Source of the DNA: Porphyromonadaceae bacterium CG2_30_38_12
GTDB lineage: Bacteria > Bacteroidota > Bacteroidia > Bacteroidales > Paludibacteraceae
Reading direction: 5' to 3'
Assembly (NCBI GenBank): GCA_001873635.1
Contig: MNZK01000059.1
Span: forward strand, 1 to 64,000
DNA: 64,000 nucleotides
Shown: in pieces, positions 29,071-39,576 of the stretch
Layout of the letters: each line of letters opens with the position of its first letter
How positions within the stretch are numbered: the stretch's first letter is position 1
The notes under the pieces: generated by a model
The model's database searches: none
What the model was told of the DNA's origin: nothing
What the model saw: only the letters and a program-made list of their open reading frames with translations
Program-made: the position numbers and the translations under genes

Positions 29071-30501
29071 TTATAGTTTTCCTCTGCGTTTTATTAATTC
29101 TGTTCGTATTTCGTTCGATTTCTTTTCATTCAAGTCATATTTCCACATAATTAAAATAGCTAAGAATGCTGTAAATGCAGGAATAATAATATCGGCAAGT
29201 CGAAGATTTGTGATGGTGTCGGCAGTCTGTACAGCCATATTTTGATTAAAACCAACAAGTTTCAGCACCAAACCACCCAATACCATCGCCAACCCTTGAC
29301 CTAATTTAACCATCCACCAATAAATTGCACCAAATGTAGCTTCCTTACGTGGCATACCGTTGTTAAGTTCATCCAAATCGCAAACATCGGCTGTCATACT
29401 CATCATTAATGTAAATAATCCGCCAATTCCAAAGACCATAAATGGAATGGGCATAAAAATCATCCATGGATTTTCAGGATTAAAACCCCACCATTTTAAA
29501 ACATAGCCTACAATGGAAATGGCAGTTGCAATAAGAAATGCTTTGCGTTTTCCTAATTTGTTTGACAACCATGTAACAATAGGAATAATGATGATTGCTG
29601 TAGAAATAGCACTGATGGTCGAAAACCACGCCGGCCATGTACCTGCATCGCCATAAGAGCCTTTAAACATATAGAAAACAATGATAAAATAGCTAAACGA
29701 GGCAACCATCTGAAAACCGTTGAAAACCAAAAACGTAGCACCACAAAGTTTTACAAATTGTTTGTTTTTGGATATTTGAGCAATGCCTCTGAATAAGTCT
29801 TTCAAATTTTCGAATATTGTACTAAATGAAATCTTAGCGCGGTTTGTGAGGTTCGACTGCTCTACTTCTTTACAAAAAAGTGCTGGCATCACTCCCAATA
29901 AAATACAGATTCCTCCAACTACTATGGATAAATGGCGGACGCCAACTGCCTGTGATTCAAACAAATTCGGATTAGCAATGATTACCCAAAACCACGGAAC
30001 TATCATCCATGCAATTTGACCAATAGTTTGCGAAAATGCCATCAGGCGAGTGCGCTCTTTATAATCCGAAGTCATTTCGTAACCCAAACCAATGAGCGGT
30101 GTTGAAAATATGGTATTGGCTGTTAAATAAACTAATGATAAAATAAGGAAATACCAAAAATTATACATTTGTGTATTTTCAGGGCTTAGTTGCCACAGTA
30201 CGGCAAATAATATTCCACTCAAAATGGCTCCTGCAAAAATATACGGACGGCGGCGCCCAAAACGGGAAGTCGTATTATCGGAAATATAACCCATTATTGG
30301 GTCGCTGATAGCATCATAAAAACGGGGTAATCCGCCAAGTAAACCGGCAAGGAAAGGATCCATACCGAAAGCTGTCAGTAAAAAGAAGGCAAATACGCCC
30401 AAAGCACCAGGTAGCAAGTTATTCACTAAATGCCCCGACCCAAATGCAATTTTTTGTCCAATAGGTACAATGTCCTCTTTTGCTGTTTTGATTTGTTCCA
30501 T
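29071..30501 (-). CDS. MFS/GPH-family sugar:cation symporter
   Basis: 12-TM pattern with 'DPIMGYISDNTTSRFGRRRPYIFAGAI' (GPH-type motif). Confidence 0.9.
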   Translation of the reverse strand: MEQIKTAKEDIVPIGQKIAFGSGHLVNNLLPGALGVFAFFLLTAFGMDPFLAGLLGGLPRFYDAISDPIMGYISDNTTSRFGRRRPYIFAGAILSGILFAVLWQLSPENTQMYNFWYFLILSLVYLTANTIFSTPLIGLGYEMTSDYKERTRLMAFSQTIGQIAWMIVPWFWVIIANPNLFESQAVGVRHLSIVVGGICILLGVMPALFCKEVEQSNLTNRAKISFSTIFENLKDLFRGIAQISKNKQFVKLCGATFLVFNGFQMVASFSYFIIVFYMFKGSYGDAGTWPAWFSTISAISTAIIIIPIVTWLSNKLGKRKAFLIATAISIVGYVLKWWGFNPENPWMIFMPIPFMVFGIGGLFTLMMSMTADVCDLDELNNGMPRKEATFGAIYWWMVKLGQGLAMVLGGLVLKLVGFNQNMAVQTADTITNLRLADIIIPAFTAFLAILIMWKYDLNEKKSNEIRTELIKRRGKL

Positions 30502-30555
30502 AATTTATTAATTTAAGATAGTGTGATTTATTTTTATTGTAATTTTATATGCTTG

Positions 30556-32040
30556 CTATGGGTATAACACAACTGTTTGTAAGGCTTGTCCCTGAATAGC
30601 TATTTTTGTTGTTCTATTTTTCAAATTGATAGTCAAATCTTTAGGAGAATTTTCTTCGTTCAGCATCACCACTACAATAGTGCCATCAGGATTTTGAGCT
30701 GCTGTGAGATGCAGTTTCTCATCCGAAGTTTTAAATCCAATCCGTACTGCCCCCGGTCGAATGTATCTGCTGAAATGCGACATCACAGCATACAATGGCG
30801 TGAAATAAACTTCGTCGGTAGCAGGGTCAACAATCACGGGCGCTATACACCAGTTTTTGAACCAATTCGGTCCACCTTGCTTGTCCAGCACCATGTTCCA
30901 GTCCACCCAGCCATTCACCCAATTGTTCAGACAGCCAATAATATCGTTGGCATACCGATAAACCGGAGCATATTTTGGGTGTAAATACTTATCTTTTTCG
31001 GGCGCCCAATCCCAACCCCAATCGGTTGCTTTTTTTTGCCAATACCAACTGTCATTTTTCCATTGCGGCACTTCGGCATCGATGCAAGCTTCGGTCTGAA
31101 TCAGGTATTTATTGGGAGCCACTTGGTGAGCATGTTGCAGCGACTTGGGAAACCAATCGTACGTGCTTGCATACCAATGAATGGCTGTTCCATCGAAATA
31201 CTCCTTGGAAGCGTCGTTTTCGTACAATACGTCCACCCATTTCTCAAGTTCTTCGCCACGATTTTGGTCGTAACCAAGTATTTTCACATCCCGCTCGTTG
31301 GCTTTTAGTTTGGGTCCCAAATGATTTTTTACAAAATCAGTCATTTCTTGCGGTGTGTAATGCATGCTTTCCCAATTATTGCCACAACCCAATGGTTCAT
31401 TTTCAACCGTAATGCCCCAAATATTAATCCCTTCGGCTTTGTAAGCGTCCAAATATTTGGCAAAAAACAACGCCCATGTATCGTAATATGAGGGTAATAA
31501 TTTGCCACCGCGCCAATCGTTGTTATCTTTCATCCAAGGTGGTGCAGTCCAGGGCGATGAAATGATGTTGAAGCCATCCTTCGAAACCTGCATGGCATCT
31601 TTAATCATCGGAATAATGTCATCTTTGTCCTCTTTAATCGAAAAAGATTGCAGTTCCATATCATTTTCAACGGGAGCATAACTGTAATGCCCCAACGAAA
31701 AATCGCACGAGTTGATGTGTGTACGTGTTAATGAATATTTTGCACCGCTCTCGCCAAAATAAGCTTCAAGGATTTGCTTGCGTTTGGCAGCACTCATTTG
31801 ATGGAACAAATAAGCTGAGGCTTCGGTAAATGAACCGCCAAAACCCAGAATAGTTTGGTATTTTTCGTTGGGCAAAAGCGTAATCGACACCGATTGCTTA
31901 CATTGCTCAAAAGTTGTTACAAGCTCCGTTTTATTTGTCTTTGCCGAAGTTTCAAAAACTTCTACTTTGAATGACTGCGAAATAAGCTTACATGCAGACA
32001 TAAGAATAAGGACTAAAGTAATAGATAATTTGTTAACCAT
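30556..32040 (-). CDS. GH30 glycosidase (beta-1,6-glucanase/glucosylceramidase-like)
   Basis: 'YQTILGFGGSFTEASAYLF...ISSPWTAPPWMKDN...ITVENEPLGCGN...YLIQTEACIDAE'. Start placed at MVNKLSITLVLILMSAC (32040), not 32277. Confidence 0.92.
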   Translation of the reverse strand: MVNKLSITLVLILMSACKLISQSFKVEVFETSAKTNKTELVTTFEQCKQSVSITLLPNEKYQTILGFGGSFTEASAYLFHQMSAAKRKQILEAYFGESGAKYSLTRTHINSCDFSLGHYSYAPVENDMELQSFSIKEDKDDIIPMIKDAMQVSKDGFNIISSPWTAPPWMKDNNDWRGGKLLPSYYDTWALFFAKYLDAYKAEGINIWGITVENEPLGCGNNWESMHYTPQEMTDFVKNHLGPKLKANERDVKILGYDQNRGEELEKWVDVLYENDASKEYFDGTAIHWYASTYDWFPKSLQHAHQVAPNKYLIQTEACIDAEVPQWKNDSWYWQKKATDWGWDWAPEKDKYLHPKYAPVYRYANDIIGCLNNWVNGWVDWNMVLDKQGGPNWFKNWCIAPVIVDPATDEVYFTPLYAVMSHFSRYIRPGAVRIGFKTSDEKLHLTAAQNPDGTIVVVMLNEENSPKDLTINLKNRTTKIAIQGQALQTVVLYP

Positions 32041-32279
32041 TTTAGAGAATTTTGATAATACAAATATAGTTGGTGCCATAGCCAATAACAAATTTTTTAC
32101 ATCACATAAACACGCAAAGGAAATAAGGCTACTACTCAAAACCTCAATTTTTAAAATCATACTATACTGATTATCAGAGTTTTGAAATTTTACCTGCTGC
32201 ATAACATATTTCAATAGCCATTTTCTACCAATAAAATACGCTAATATTGAACATGTAAAATCAAAAAGAATCAACATTT

Positions 32280-35171
32280 ATGCAGCGAAAAATATTTTCT
32301 ATCCTATCCGTACTCTTTTTTTTTTATTTAGTTTTAGTGGCAAATAATCCGATTGTTCGGAATTATTATAAAGAGAATTACAAAGCAGGTACTCAAAACT
32401 GGGCAATAGCTCAGGACGAGCAAAACCTCATGTATTTTGCCAACAATGGGGGTTTGCTGCAATACGATGGCAACGTTTGGATTACCACAGCGCTGAAATC
32501 CGAAACCAGCATCCGTTCGCTACTTTACGGCAAAGACGGCTGCATCTATATTTCGACTTTCAACGATTTCGGCTATTTTAAAAAAGGAAATAATCGGCTC
32601 GTTTATCATTCGTTAGCTCAAAAAACAGGTATTGATAAAAAAGAGTCCAACGCACTATACAATATTATTCAGGCTACACACAATATCTATTTTCAGGGGA
32701 AAAATAGCATTTTTGAATATGATGGAAAAAACATCAACAAAATTTCTTTTCCCAGCAAAATCAACGCATCTGCTTTTGTAAATGGTGTGTTGATGTTGGC
32801 AAGCGAAAAAAGTGGTGCTTTCGTGCTCAACGGCAAGCAATTTATGCGGCTTCCTGGTTCCGAAATGCTAATGAATAAAAAGGTTTGCTCTATACTTTCG
32901 CTCGATAATCAAACGGTTTTGTTTATAACCAATCAGTACGGTGTGTATGCCTACAACGGTATTTCCATAAGTAAATACAATACCGGTATTGATAATTTTT
33001 TAATGGCTAACCAGGTGTTTTGTGCAGCTCGGAGCAATCATGTATTAGCATTTGGGACTGTTCAAAAAGGGGCTGCCATTCTCAACCTGACAACAAAATC
33101 GGTACAATATGTCAACACGTTCAGCGGCTTGCAAAACAACACCGTACTGAGTATGACTTTCGACCGTCAGCAGAATTTGTGGCTGGGTTTGGATAAAGGT
33201 ATCGATTTGGTGGTATTAAATGTGCCTGTACAAAATATTTTTGGCAAAAACAATTTATATGGTGCCGGCTATAGTTCCATTGTGAAAGATAAGCTCCTGT
33301 ATATGGCTACCAATCAGGGTCTTTTCGTTACAACTTATCCGCTTGCCAACACTGATACTTCGCTTCAACCTTATCTGATCAAAGGCTCAGAAGGGCAAGT
33401 TTGGAACCTCACCGAAATTGACAACACCCTTTTTGGAGGCGATGACCGAGGCGCATTTACAGTACGTGGCACAAGCATTGAACGCATCAAAGGCTTGCCA
33501 GGAACGTGGAATTTTAAACCCATGCCCAACCATCCCAATTTGATCTTAGGCTGTTCATACAACGGATTGTTTATGCTCAAAAAAACAGGCCGCAAATGGC
33601 TTCTTTCGCATTTTCTGAAAGGAAATTTCAAGGAATCAAGCCCGCTGTTTGAACCATTATCCGACGGTTCAGTATGGTTTAGTCATTGGCAAAAGGGGCT
33701 TTTTAAACTGAAACTGAATGAGGCTTTGGATAGTATCGTGCGTGTATCAAATTATGATAAAGCCAAAGGCTTTCCGACCAATCGCAACAATACTTTTTTC
33801 AAAATCAAAAATTCGCTCATTTTCTCCTCCGAAGGTGGCTTTTTCAGCTACAATGCTAAGACAGACAGCATGGTTAGCAACAACACATGGAATCAGCTTT
33901 TCGCTTCCAAGCCTGCCTACATCCGTTTGCACGAAAGTCCAAAGGGCGATGTGTGGTGCGTTTCGGGACGCTTTTTGGGCTTGGCACGCATTCAAAAAGA
34001 CGGTTCTTATCGCATGGATTCAACCTCTTATCGTATTTTACAGTCCAAGATTTTGCCGGGTTTCGAACATTTTCTTTTCGTCGATAATCAAAAAACAATT
34101 TTGAGCACCGAGGATGGATTTAGCAGTGTCAATACAAACGAATTACCTAAAGATAAGTCAAACTTTAAGGTATTGATTAGCATTATAATTGCATCCAAAG
34201 ATAGCTATTCGGAAAACGAAACACGACACATCATGGCTAATTTATTACAGCAGGAAACCTTCCCGAAAAGCCATAATTCTGTCCGCATCGAATACAACGC
34301 ACCCGAATATCGTGGAGAGAGTATGATTCAATACAGCTACAAACTCGAGAACTACGATAATAATTGGTCGGAATACACAACTGAGAATAGAAAAGAATAC
34401 AACAAACTTCCTCGAGGTACATACATTTTTCGCGTGAAAGCTCGTAACTTATTGGAATCGAAAGAGGTAGAAACATCCTACGAATTCCGGATTGCCCCTG
34501 CCTGGTACGAATCTAACTTTGCTTTTGTAATTTATTTCCTACTGCTTATTGTTGCTATTATGCAATTGTATCTATTTGTAAAACATAAATCTGCAAAAGG
34601 TGCACGTGAAATGGAGGAACGAAAAGAACGCGAATTGCAAGAACATAAAAATGCCTTTGAAGCCGAAACTACTGCCAAAAAGAAGGAGATTAAAGAACTA
34701 AAAAACCAACAACTGCAATACGAATTGCGTCATAAAGCACAGGAATTGGCTACTTCAACGATGAACCTGATTCGCAAAAACGATATTTTGCTCGAAATGT
34801 TAGATAGTATTGGCAAAGTTACTGACGAAATTAAAAAGTCGAACGATCAGAGCACAATTATAAGCCATTTAGGCAAAATGGAACGACAAATAAAACAAAA
34901 TATTGAACAGGATAAAAACTGGAAACGTTTTGAGGAAAACTTTGATTTAGTATATGAAAATTACCTGAAACGCTTAAGCGAAAACTATCCGGAGCTTAAC
35001 ATAACCGACAAAAAAATATGTGCTTATATCAAAATGGATTTGTCGTCGAAGGACATGGCTCCGTTGCTCAACATGTCGGTTCGAAGCATCGAAACAAATC
35101 GTTACCGCATTCGACAGAAATTGCAAGTAGGTCGTGACGTGAATTTGGCCGATTTCTTGCAGAAATTCTAA
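32280..35171 (+). CDS. Membrane-spanning regulator: propeller repeats + Y_Y_Y domain + TM + coiled coil + LuxR-like HTH
   Basis: 'LMYFANNGGLLQYDGNVW', 'NLWLGLDKGIDLV'; 'IQYSYKLENYDNNWSEYTTENRKEYNKLPRGTYIFRVKARN'; C-terminal 'LNITDKKICAYIKMDLSSKDMAPLLNMSVRSIETNRYRIRQKL'. No kinase domain seen. Confidence 0.88.
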   Translation: MQRKIFSILSVLFFFYLVLVANNPIVRNYYKENYKAGTQNWAIAQDEQNLMYFANNGGLLQYDGNVWITTALKSETSIRSLLYGKDGCIYISTFNDFGYFKKGNNRLVYHSLAQKTGIDKKESNALYNIIQATHNIYFQGKNSIFEYDGKNINKISFPSKINASAFVNGVLMLASEKSGAFVLNGKQFMRLPGSEMLMNKKVCSILSLDNQTVLFITNQYGVYAYNGISISKYNTGIDNFLMANQVFCAARSNHVLAFGTVQKGAAILNLTTKSVQYVNTFSGLQNNTVLSMTFDRQQNLWLGLDKGIDLVVLNVPVQNIFGKNNLYGAGYSSIVKDKLLYMATNQGLFVTTYPLANTDTSLQPYLIKGSEGQVWNLTEIDNTLFGGDDRGAFTVRGTSIERIKGLPGTWNFKPMPNHPNLILGCSYNGLFMLKKTGRKWLLSHFLKGNFKESSPLFEPLSDGSVWFSHWQKGLFKLKLNEALDSIVRVSNYDKAKGFPTNRNNTFFKIKNSLIFSSEGGFFSYNAKTDSMVSNNTWNQLFASKPAYIRLHESPKGDVWCVSGRFLGLARIQKDGSYRMDSTSYRILQSKILPGFEHFLFVDNQKTILSTEDGFSSVNTNELPKDKSNFKVLISIIIASKDSYSENETRHIMANLLQQETFPKSHNSVRIEYNAPEYRGESMIQYSYKLENYDNNWSEYTTENRKEYNKLPRGTYIFRVKARNLLESKEVETSYEFRIAPAWYESNFAFVIYFLLLIVAIMQLYLFVKHKSAKGAREMEERKERELQEHKNAFEAETTAKKKEIKELKNQQLQYELRHKAQELATSTMNLIRKNDILLEMLDSIGKVTDEIKKSNDQSTIISHLGKMERQIKQNIEQDKNWKRFEENFDLVYENYLKRLSENYPELNITDKKICAYIKMDLSSKDMAPLLNMSVRSIETNRYRIRQKLQVGRDVNLADFLQKF

Positions 35172-35219
35172 TAGCAAATTCATTCACAAAGAGGGTGATT
35201 GTTATTTGCAAACAATAAT

Positions 35220-36206
35220 TCAACTCATTTCTAACATCCGTAAAATCGGCTTCACAGCTTTTATCTGTATTGCCTCATCCACCAAAATTTCTGGTGTTTC
35301 GTTCAATAAACACAGATAGAGCTTCTCGAGGGTATTTAAACGCATAAAATTACATTCGTTACAAGCGCAAGTACTGTCGTTAGGTGGTACCGGAACAAAC
35401 TGCTTATCAGGACTTTTCTTTTGCATTTCGTGCATGATGCCACTTTCGGTAGCTACTAAAAATGTGTTTTTATCAGAATGTATGGAATAATTCAGCAAAG
35501 CTTGTGTACTTCCAATAAAATCTGCCATCAACAACAAAGGGCGTTTACATTCGGGGTGAGCCAGCACTTCCGCTTCGGGGTATTCGGCTTTAAGTTTCAC
35601 CAACTTTTCAAGCGAAAATTGCTCGTGTACATGGCAGGCTCCATCCCATAACAACATATCGCGACCTGTTACACTATTGATGTAATTTCCAAGATTCCGA
35701 TCCGGACCAAAAATTAATTTAGCATCGCGGGGAAACTGATCGACAATTTTTTTTGCATTGGTCGAAGTTACAACCACATCCGTTAGAGCTTTCACTGCCG
35801 CTGTGGTGTTTACGTAAGAAATAACAGTATGGTCAGGGTGCGCCTTACAAAACACTTCAAAAGCATCAGCAGGGCAACTATCAGCTAAGGAGCAACCCGC
35901 TTTCATGTCCGGAATAAGTACTTTTTTGGTTGGCGAAAGTATTTTGGCGGTTTCGCCCATGAAATGTACGCCGCAAAGCACAATAATGTCGGCATTGGTT
36001 TTGGCAGCTTGTTGCGCTAATGCTAAACTATCGCCTACCACGTCGGCTATATCCTGAATATCGCCCGTTTGATAGTAGTGTGCCATAATAACGGCATTTT
36101 TTTCGGCTTTGAGTTGTAAAATTTTTGTCCTTAAATCTTCTTGTTTTTGTTGGGATGAATTACCAGATGCTAAGTTCATATCGTTTTCTGTGTGCATATA
36201 TTTCAA
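35220..36206 (-). CDS. nadA: Quinolinate synthase A
   Basis: '[30 protein letters not shown]...[13 protein letters not shown]...[17 protein letters not shown]'. Confidence 0.96.
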   Translation of the reverse strand: MKYMHTENDMNLASGNSSQQKQEDLRTKILQLKAEKNAVIMAHYYQTGDIQDIADVVGDSLALAQQAAKTNADIIVLCGVHFMGETAKILSPTKKVLIPDMKAGCSLADSCPADAFEVFCKAHPDHTVISYVNTTAAVKALTDVVVTSTNAKKIVDQFPRDAKLIFGPDRNLGNYINSVTGRDMLLWDGACHVHEQFSLEKLVKLKAEYPEAEVLAHPECKRPLLLMADFIGSTQALLNYSIHSDKNTFLVATESGIMHEMQKKSPDKQFVPVPPNDSTCACNECNFMRLNTLEKLYLCLLNETPEILVDEAIQIKAVKPILRMLEMS

Positions 36207-36238
36207 TTTTTTTTTGATTCATAAAGCAGAAGGCAAAG

Positions 36239-36823
36239 TTATATATTTTTTTGCGAACGATATAGAAAAATAAAAAATAAAAATGGAAGCATAAACCCAA
36301 GCAAAGCGCCTGCCAAAACATCGGAAGGATAATGAACTCCTAAAGCCATGCGGGAGTAAGCCACAGCGCCAGCCCACATATAAGCAGGAATAATAACGTA
36401 CCATTTGGGATATGCCAAGCTAATTGCTGTGGCTATAGAAAAAGCATCACTGGTATGCCCCGAGGGGAATGATGGGCTACCACCATTAGTCATTTTTTCC
36501 AAAAAAGGATAACTTACAAAAGGTCTTGGGCGATTTATTAGTAGCTTTAAAAACGTTGTTACTAAACTGGTTACAATGACAGAAAGAAGGATAAAAAGTG
36601 CTTTTTTGTGTGTATGTCTAAATCGCTTGCGAAAGCTTAAACCAAGGAGCAAACCACTTACACCGTAAGCAATAGGCGATGCTGAATTGGTAATGCCTTG
36701 TATCAATGAATCGGCTTGTTTAATGCGCTGTAGATTCAGTTGCCTTAGTATGTCAATGTCCATGTTCTGACTGCAAATAAAATTTGCTAACAAAACAAAA
36801 AGGAACACCAAACGTATTCTCAT
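36239..36823 (-). CDS. PAP2-family phosphatase
   Basis: 'KLLINRPRP...PSFPSGHTSDAFSIATAISL...SRMALGVHYPSDVLAGALLG'. Confidence 0.92.
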   Translation of the reverse strand: MRIRLVFLFVLLANFICSQNMDIDILRQLNLQRIKQADSLIQGITNSASPIAYGVSGLLLGLSFRKRFRHTHKKALFILLSVIVTSLVTTFLKLLINRPRPFVSYPFLEKMTNGGSPSFPSGHTSDAFSIATAISLAYPKWYVIIPAYMWAGAVAYSRMALGVHYPSDVLAGALLGFMLPFLFFIFLYRSQKNI

Positions 36824-37326
36824 TTCTTGGGATGTTTTAGTCCTAATTCAATCACTTCCAAGTTTTGAATTTTTTCGCCGTCAATTTCAAAGCGTATTAG
36901 TGTTTGTACCTTGTGAAAACCGTATTTCCCAGCTGCACCTGGGTTTATGTGTAACAAATCCAGCGTTTTATCATATTGCACTTTCAAAATGTGCGAATGT
37001 CCACATACAAAAAGTTTGGGTGGTTGCTGATAGATTGCCGGGCGCACGAATGCATCGTAATTGCCTGGGTAGCCTCCTATATGCGTGAGCCAAACCTTAA
37101 CCCCTTCGCATAGAAACCGATTGTGTTGTGGCCATTGTTCGCGAATTTCATAACTGTCTATATTTCCCCAAACAGCCCGCAAAGGCTTAAATTCCTGAAG
37201 TTTATTAATTACCTCGAGCGAGCCAATGTCACCGGCATGCCACACCTCATCACACTGTTCAAAATGTTCCAATACACGATCATCGAGCATTCCGTGCGTA
37301 TCCGAGAGTAATCCAATACGCGTCAT
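36820..37326 (-). CDS. YfcE/MJ0936-family metallophosphoesterase
   Basis: 'IGLLSDTHGMLDDRVLEHFEQCDEVWHAGDIGS...RAVWGNID...FVCGHSHI...HINPGAAG'. Confidence 0.93.
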   Translation of the reverse strand: MTRIGLLSDTHGMLDDRVLEHFEQCDEVWHAGDIGSLEVINKLQEFKPLRAVWGNIDSYEIREQWPQHNRFLCEGVKVWLTHIGGYPGNYDAFVRPAIYQQPPKLFVCGHSHILKVQYDKTLDLLHINPGAAGKYGFHKVQTLIRFEIDGEKIQNLEVIELGLKHPKK

Positions 37327-37817
37327 AAAGCATTCTCAGATGCAAGAATTTTCTTTTTCATTTCCAATCCCCAGCGATACCCTCCCAAGCTGCCATCACT
37401 GCGAATGATACGATGGCATGGCACAAGGTAAGCAATTGGATTAGCGCCAATAGCAGTTCCTACCGCACGTAGTGCCGAAGGATGACCTACGGCATCAGCA
37501 ACATCAGAATAAGTGGAAGTTGTACCTGCAGGAATTCGCAGTAACTCGTTCCATATTTTGCGCTGAAAGTCAGTACCAATAAGTAGTAACGATTGCTTTT
37601 CTTTGTTAATAAAAATAGAAGTTGCTTTTCGCTTGGCAAGTATGTCATTCCTTTCAAAACGACTGTCAGGAAAATGATTTTTCAGTTTATCGAACTCAAA
37701 ATCGTCTTCATCGAAAAATGACAGCGCACAAATCTGGTCGTTTACCCATGCTATGCAGCAGGTGCCAAATGGACTTTGAGCGTAACCATACGAAATAGAA
37801 ATAATTTTATTTGCCAT
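37323..37817 (-). CDS. Methylated-DNA--[protein]-cysteine S-methyltransferase
   Basis: 'RIPAGTTSTYSDVADAVGHPSALRAVGTAIGANPIAYLVPCHRIIRSDGSLGGYRWG' (PCHR active site). Start at MANKIISI. Confidence 0.95.
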   Translation of the reverse strand: MANKIISISYGYAQSPFGTCCIAWVNDQICALSFFDEDDFEFDKLKNHFPDSRFERNDILAKRKATSIFINKEKQSLLLIGTDFQRKIWNELLRIPAGTTSTYSDVADAVGHPSALRAVGTAIGANPIAYLVPCHRIIRSDGSLGGYRWGLEMKKKILASENAL

Positions 37818-38046
37818 AGCAATTCTTGATAAAAAAAATACTTTTTTAGTGCAAAAATAGTCATTTATTTTCAAAAAACAATGCATTTGTCCACAACTGA
37901 GCTTTCCTGCAAATGGTTATAAGCTCTTTTTCGTAAAAATTACTTAACTCTCACTTAATTGTGACTTAATTTTTAAAAATTACTCCGAATGACATTTAGG
38001 TGTTTTTTTGTGGCTATGTATGTTGGAATTTTAATCGCCAATTGGG

Positions 38047-38078
38047 TTTGAATTAATACTAAAAAAATATTATCTTTG
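38047..38078 (+). promoter_or_regulatory. Bacteroidetes-type promoter upstream of rpoN
   Basis: TTTG (38047-38050)-N20-TATCTTTG (38071-38078). Confidence 0.65.
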
Positions 38079-38121
38079 TGCTGTGTAATGATTATAAAAA
38101 CAAAGCTAACTCCTCACAAAA

Positions 38122-39576
38122 ATGCTCAAACAACAGCTTCAACAAAAACTTCAACAAAAGCTATCACCTGCTCAAATTCAGGTTATTAAAATGCTCGAGG
38201 TGCCAACATTGGAGCTGGAAGAACGCATTAGACAGGAGTTGGAAGAAAATCCAGCATTAGAAGAAGGAGCCGAACTCGATGAGAATGGCGATGATTTTGA
38301 CGATGATTTTGGTAACGAGGATGGTGGCAATAACGATGATTTTGACCCTGAAGAGTATATGATGGACGATGATATCCCCGATTACAAGCTCAAAACCAAC
38401 AATACGTCCAAAGATGATAAGCGCGAAGATATTCCGTTTTCTGCTGGCACGACATTTCACGAAAATTTACTCGATCAGCTGGGGCTTTTAGAGCTTTCAG
38501 AGCATCATCGGGCATTAGCCGAATATGTGATAGGCAACATTGATGAGGATGGCTATTTGCGACGAACAGCCGAGTCGATGGTGGACGATATTGTTTTTCA
38601 GGCAGGGATAAACACTACCGACAGCGAAATGGAAGAAATCATTACACTTATTCGCCAGTTTGACCCACCAGGCATAGGCGCCACAAACCTACAAGAATGC
38701 TTGTTGTTGCAGCTCAAAGGCAAGTCTAACACGGAAGAGCAAGGTTTAGCCATAGTTATGCTAAAGGATTATTTTGAAGAATTTACAAAAAAACATTACG
38801 ATAAAATAATGAAAGGGCTCAACATAGACGATCTCATGTTGAAGCGCATTATAACCGAAATTACACGCCTGAATCCAAAGCCGGGAAATGCATGGGGAGG
38901 AAATATTCTCGAAAAATCGATGGGAACTATTGTCCCCGATTTCATGCTCGAAACAGAGGGAAGGCAACTTATTGTTAGTTTAAATAATAGCAATGTACCC
39001 GAACTTCGCGTGAACAATACCTACAACGAAATGTTTCAGGATTATGCCACAAACAAAAAAAATCACTCTCGCGAAATGAAAGATGCCGTGATGTTTGTGA
39101 AACAAAAAATTGACGCAGCACGCTGGTTTATCGATGCCATCAAACAAAGGCAGGAAACATTGCTCAACACCATGACTACCATTGTGCAGTTTCAGAAAGA
39201 GTTTTTTCTCGAAGGGGATGACACCTATTTGAGACCAATGATTTTGAAGGATATAGCTGACATAACCGGCTACGACATCTCCACTATTTCGCGCGTAAGC
39301 AATAGTAAATATATCCAAACAGAATTTGGTGTTTTCCCTGTTAAATATTTTTTTTCCGAGTCGATGACAAACGATTTGGGCGAAGAGGTTTCTACACGCG
39401 AAATAAAGAAAATTTTGAAAGATTGCATTGATAATGAAAATAAACACAAACCACTCAATGACGATGCTTTAGCCGATGTGCTCAAAGGAAAAGGCTATCT
39501 GATAGCCCGACGGACAGTGGCTAAATACCGCGAACAACTCAATATTCCAGTAGCTCGCCTAAGAAAAGAAATATGA
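38122..39576 (+). CDS. rpoN: RNA polymerase sigma-54 factor
   Basis: N-terminal Q-rich 'LKQQLQQKLQQKLSPAQIQVIKMLEVPTLELEERI', C-terminal RpoN box 'ARRTVAKYREQL'. Confidence 0.96.
   Translation: MLKQQLQQKLQQKLSPAQIQVIKMLEVPTLELEERIRQELEENPALEEGAELDENGDDFDDDFGNEDGGNNDDFDPEEYMMDDDIPDYKLKTNNTSKDDKREDIPFSAGTTFHENLLDQLGLLELSEHHRALAEYVIGNIDEDGYLRRTAESMVDDIVFQAGINTTDSEMEEIITLIRQFDPPGIGATNLQECLLLQLKGKSNTEEQGLAIVMLKDYFEEFTKKHYDKIMKGLNIDDLMLKRIITEITRLNPKPGNAWGGNILEKSMGTIVPDFMLETEGRQLIVSLNNSNVPELRVNNTYNEMFQDYATNKKNHSREMKDAVMFVKQKIDAARWFIDAIKQRQETLLNTMTTIVQFQKEFFLEGDDTYLRPMILKDIADITGYDISTISRVSNSKYIQTEFGVFPVKYFFSESMTNDLGEEVSTREIKKILKDCIDNENKHKPLNDDALADVLKGKGYLIARRTVAKYREQLNIPVARLRKEI

Noticed and set aside
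30586-31412. Plus-strand ORFs opposite GH30
   Set aside because: Shadow ORFs of a well-supported GH30 gene.
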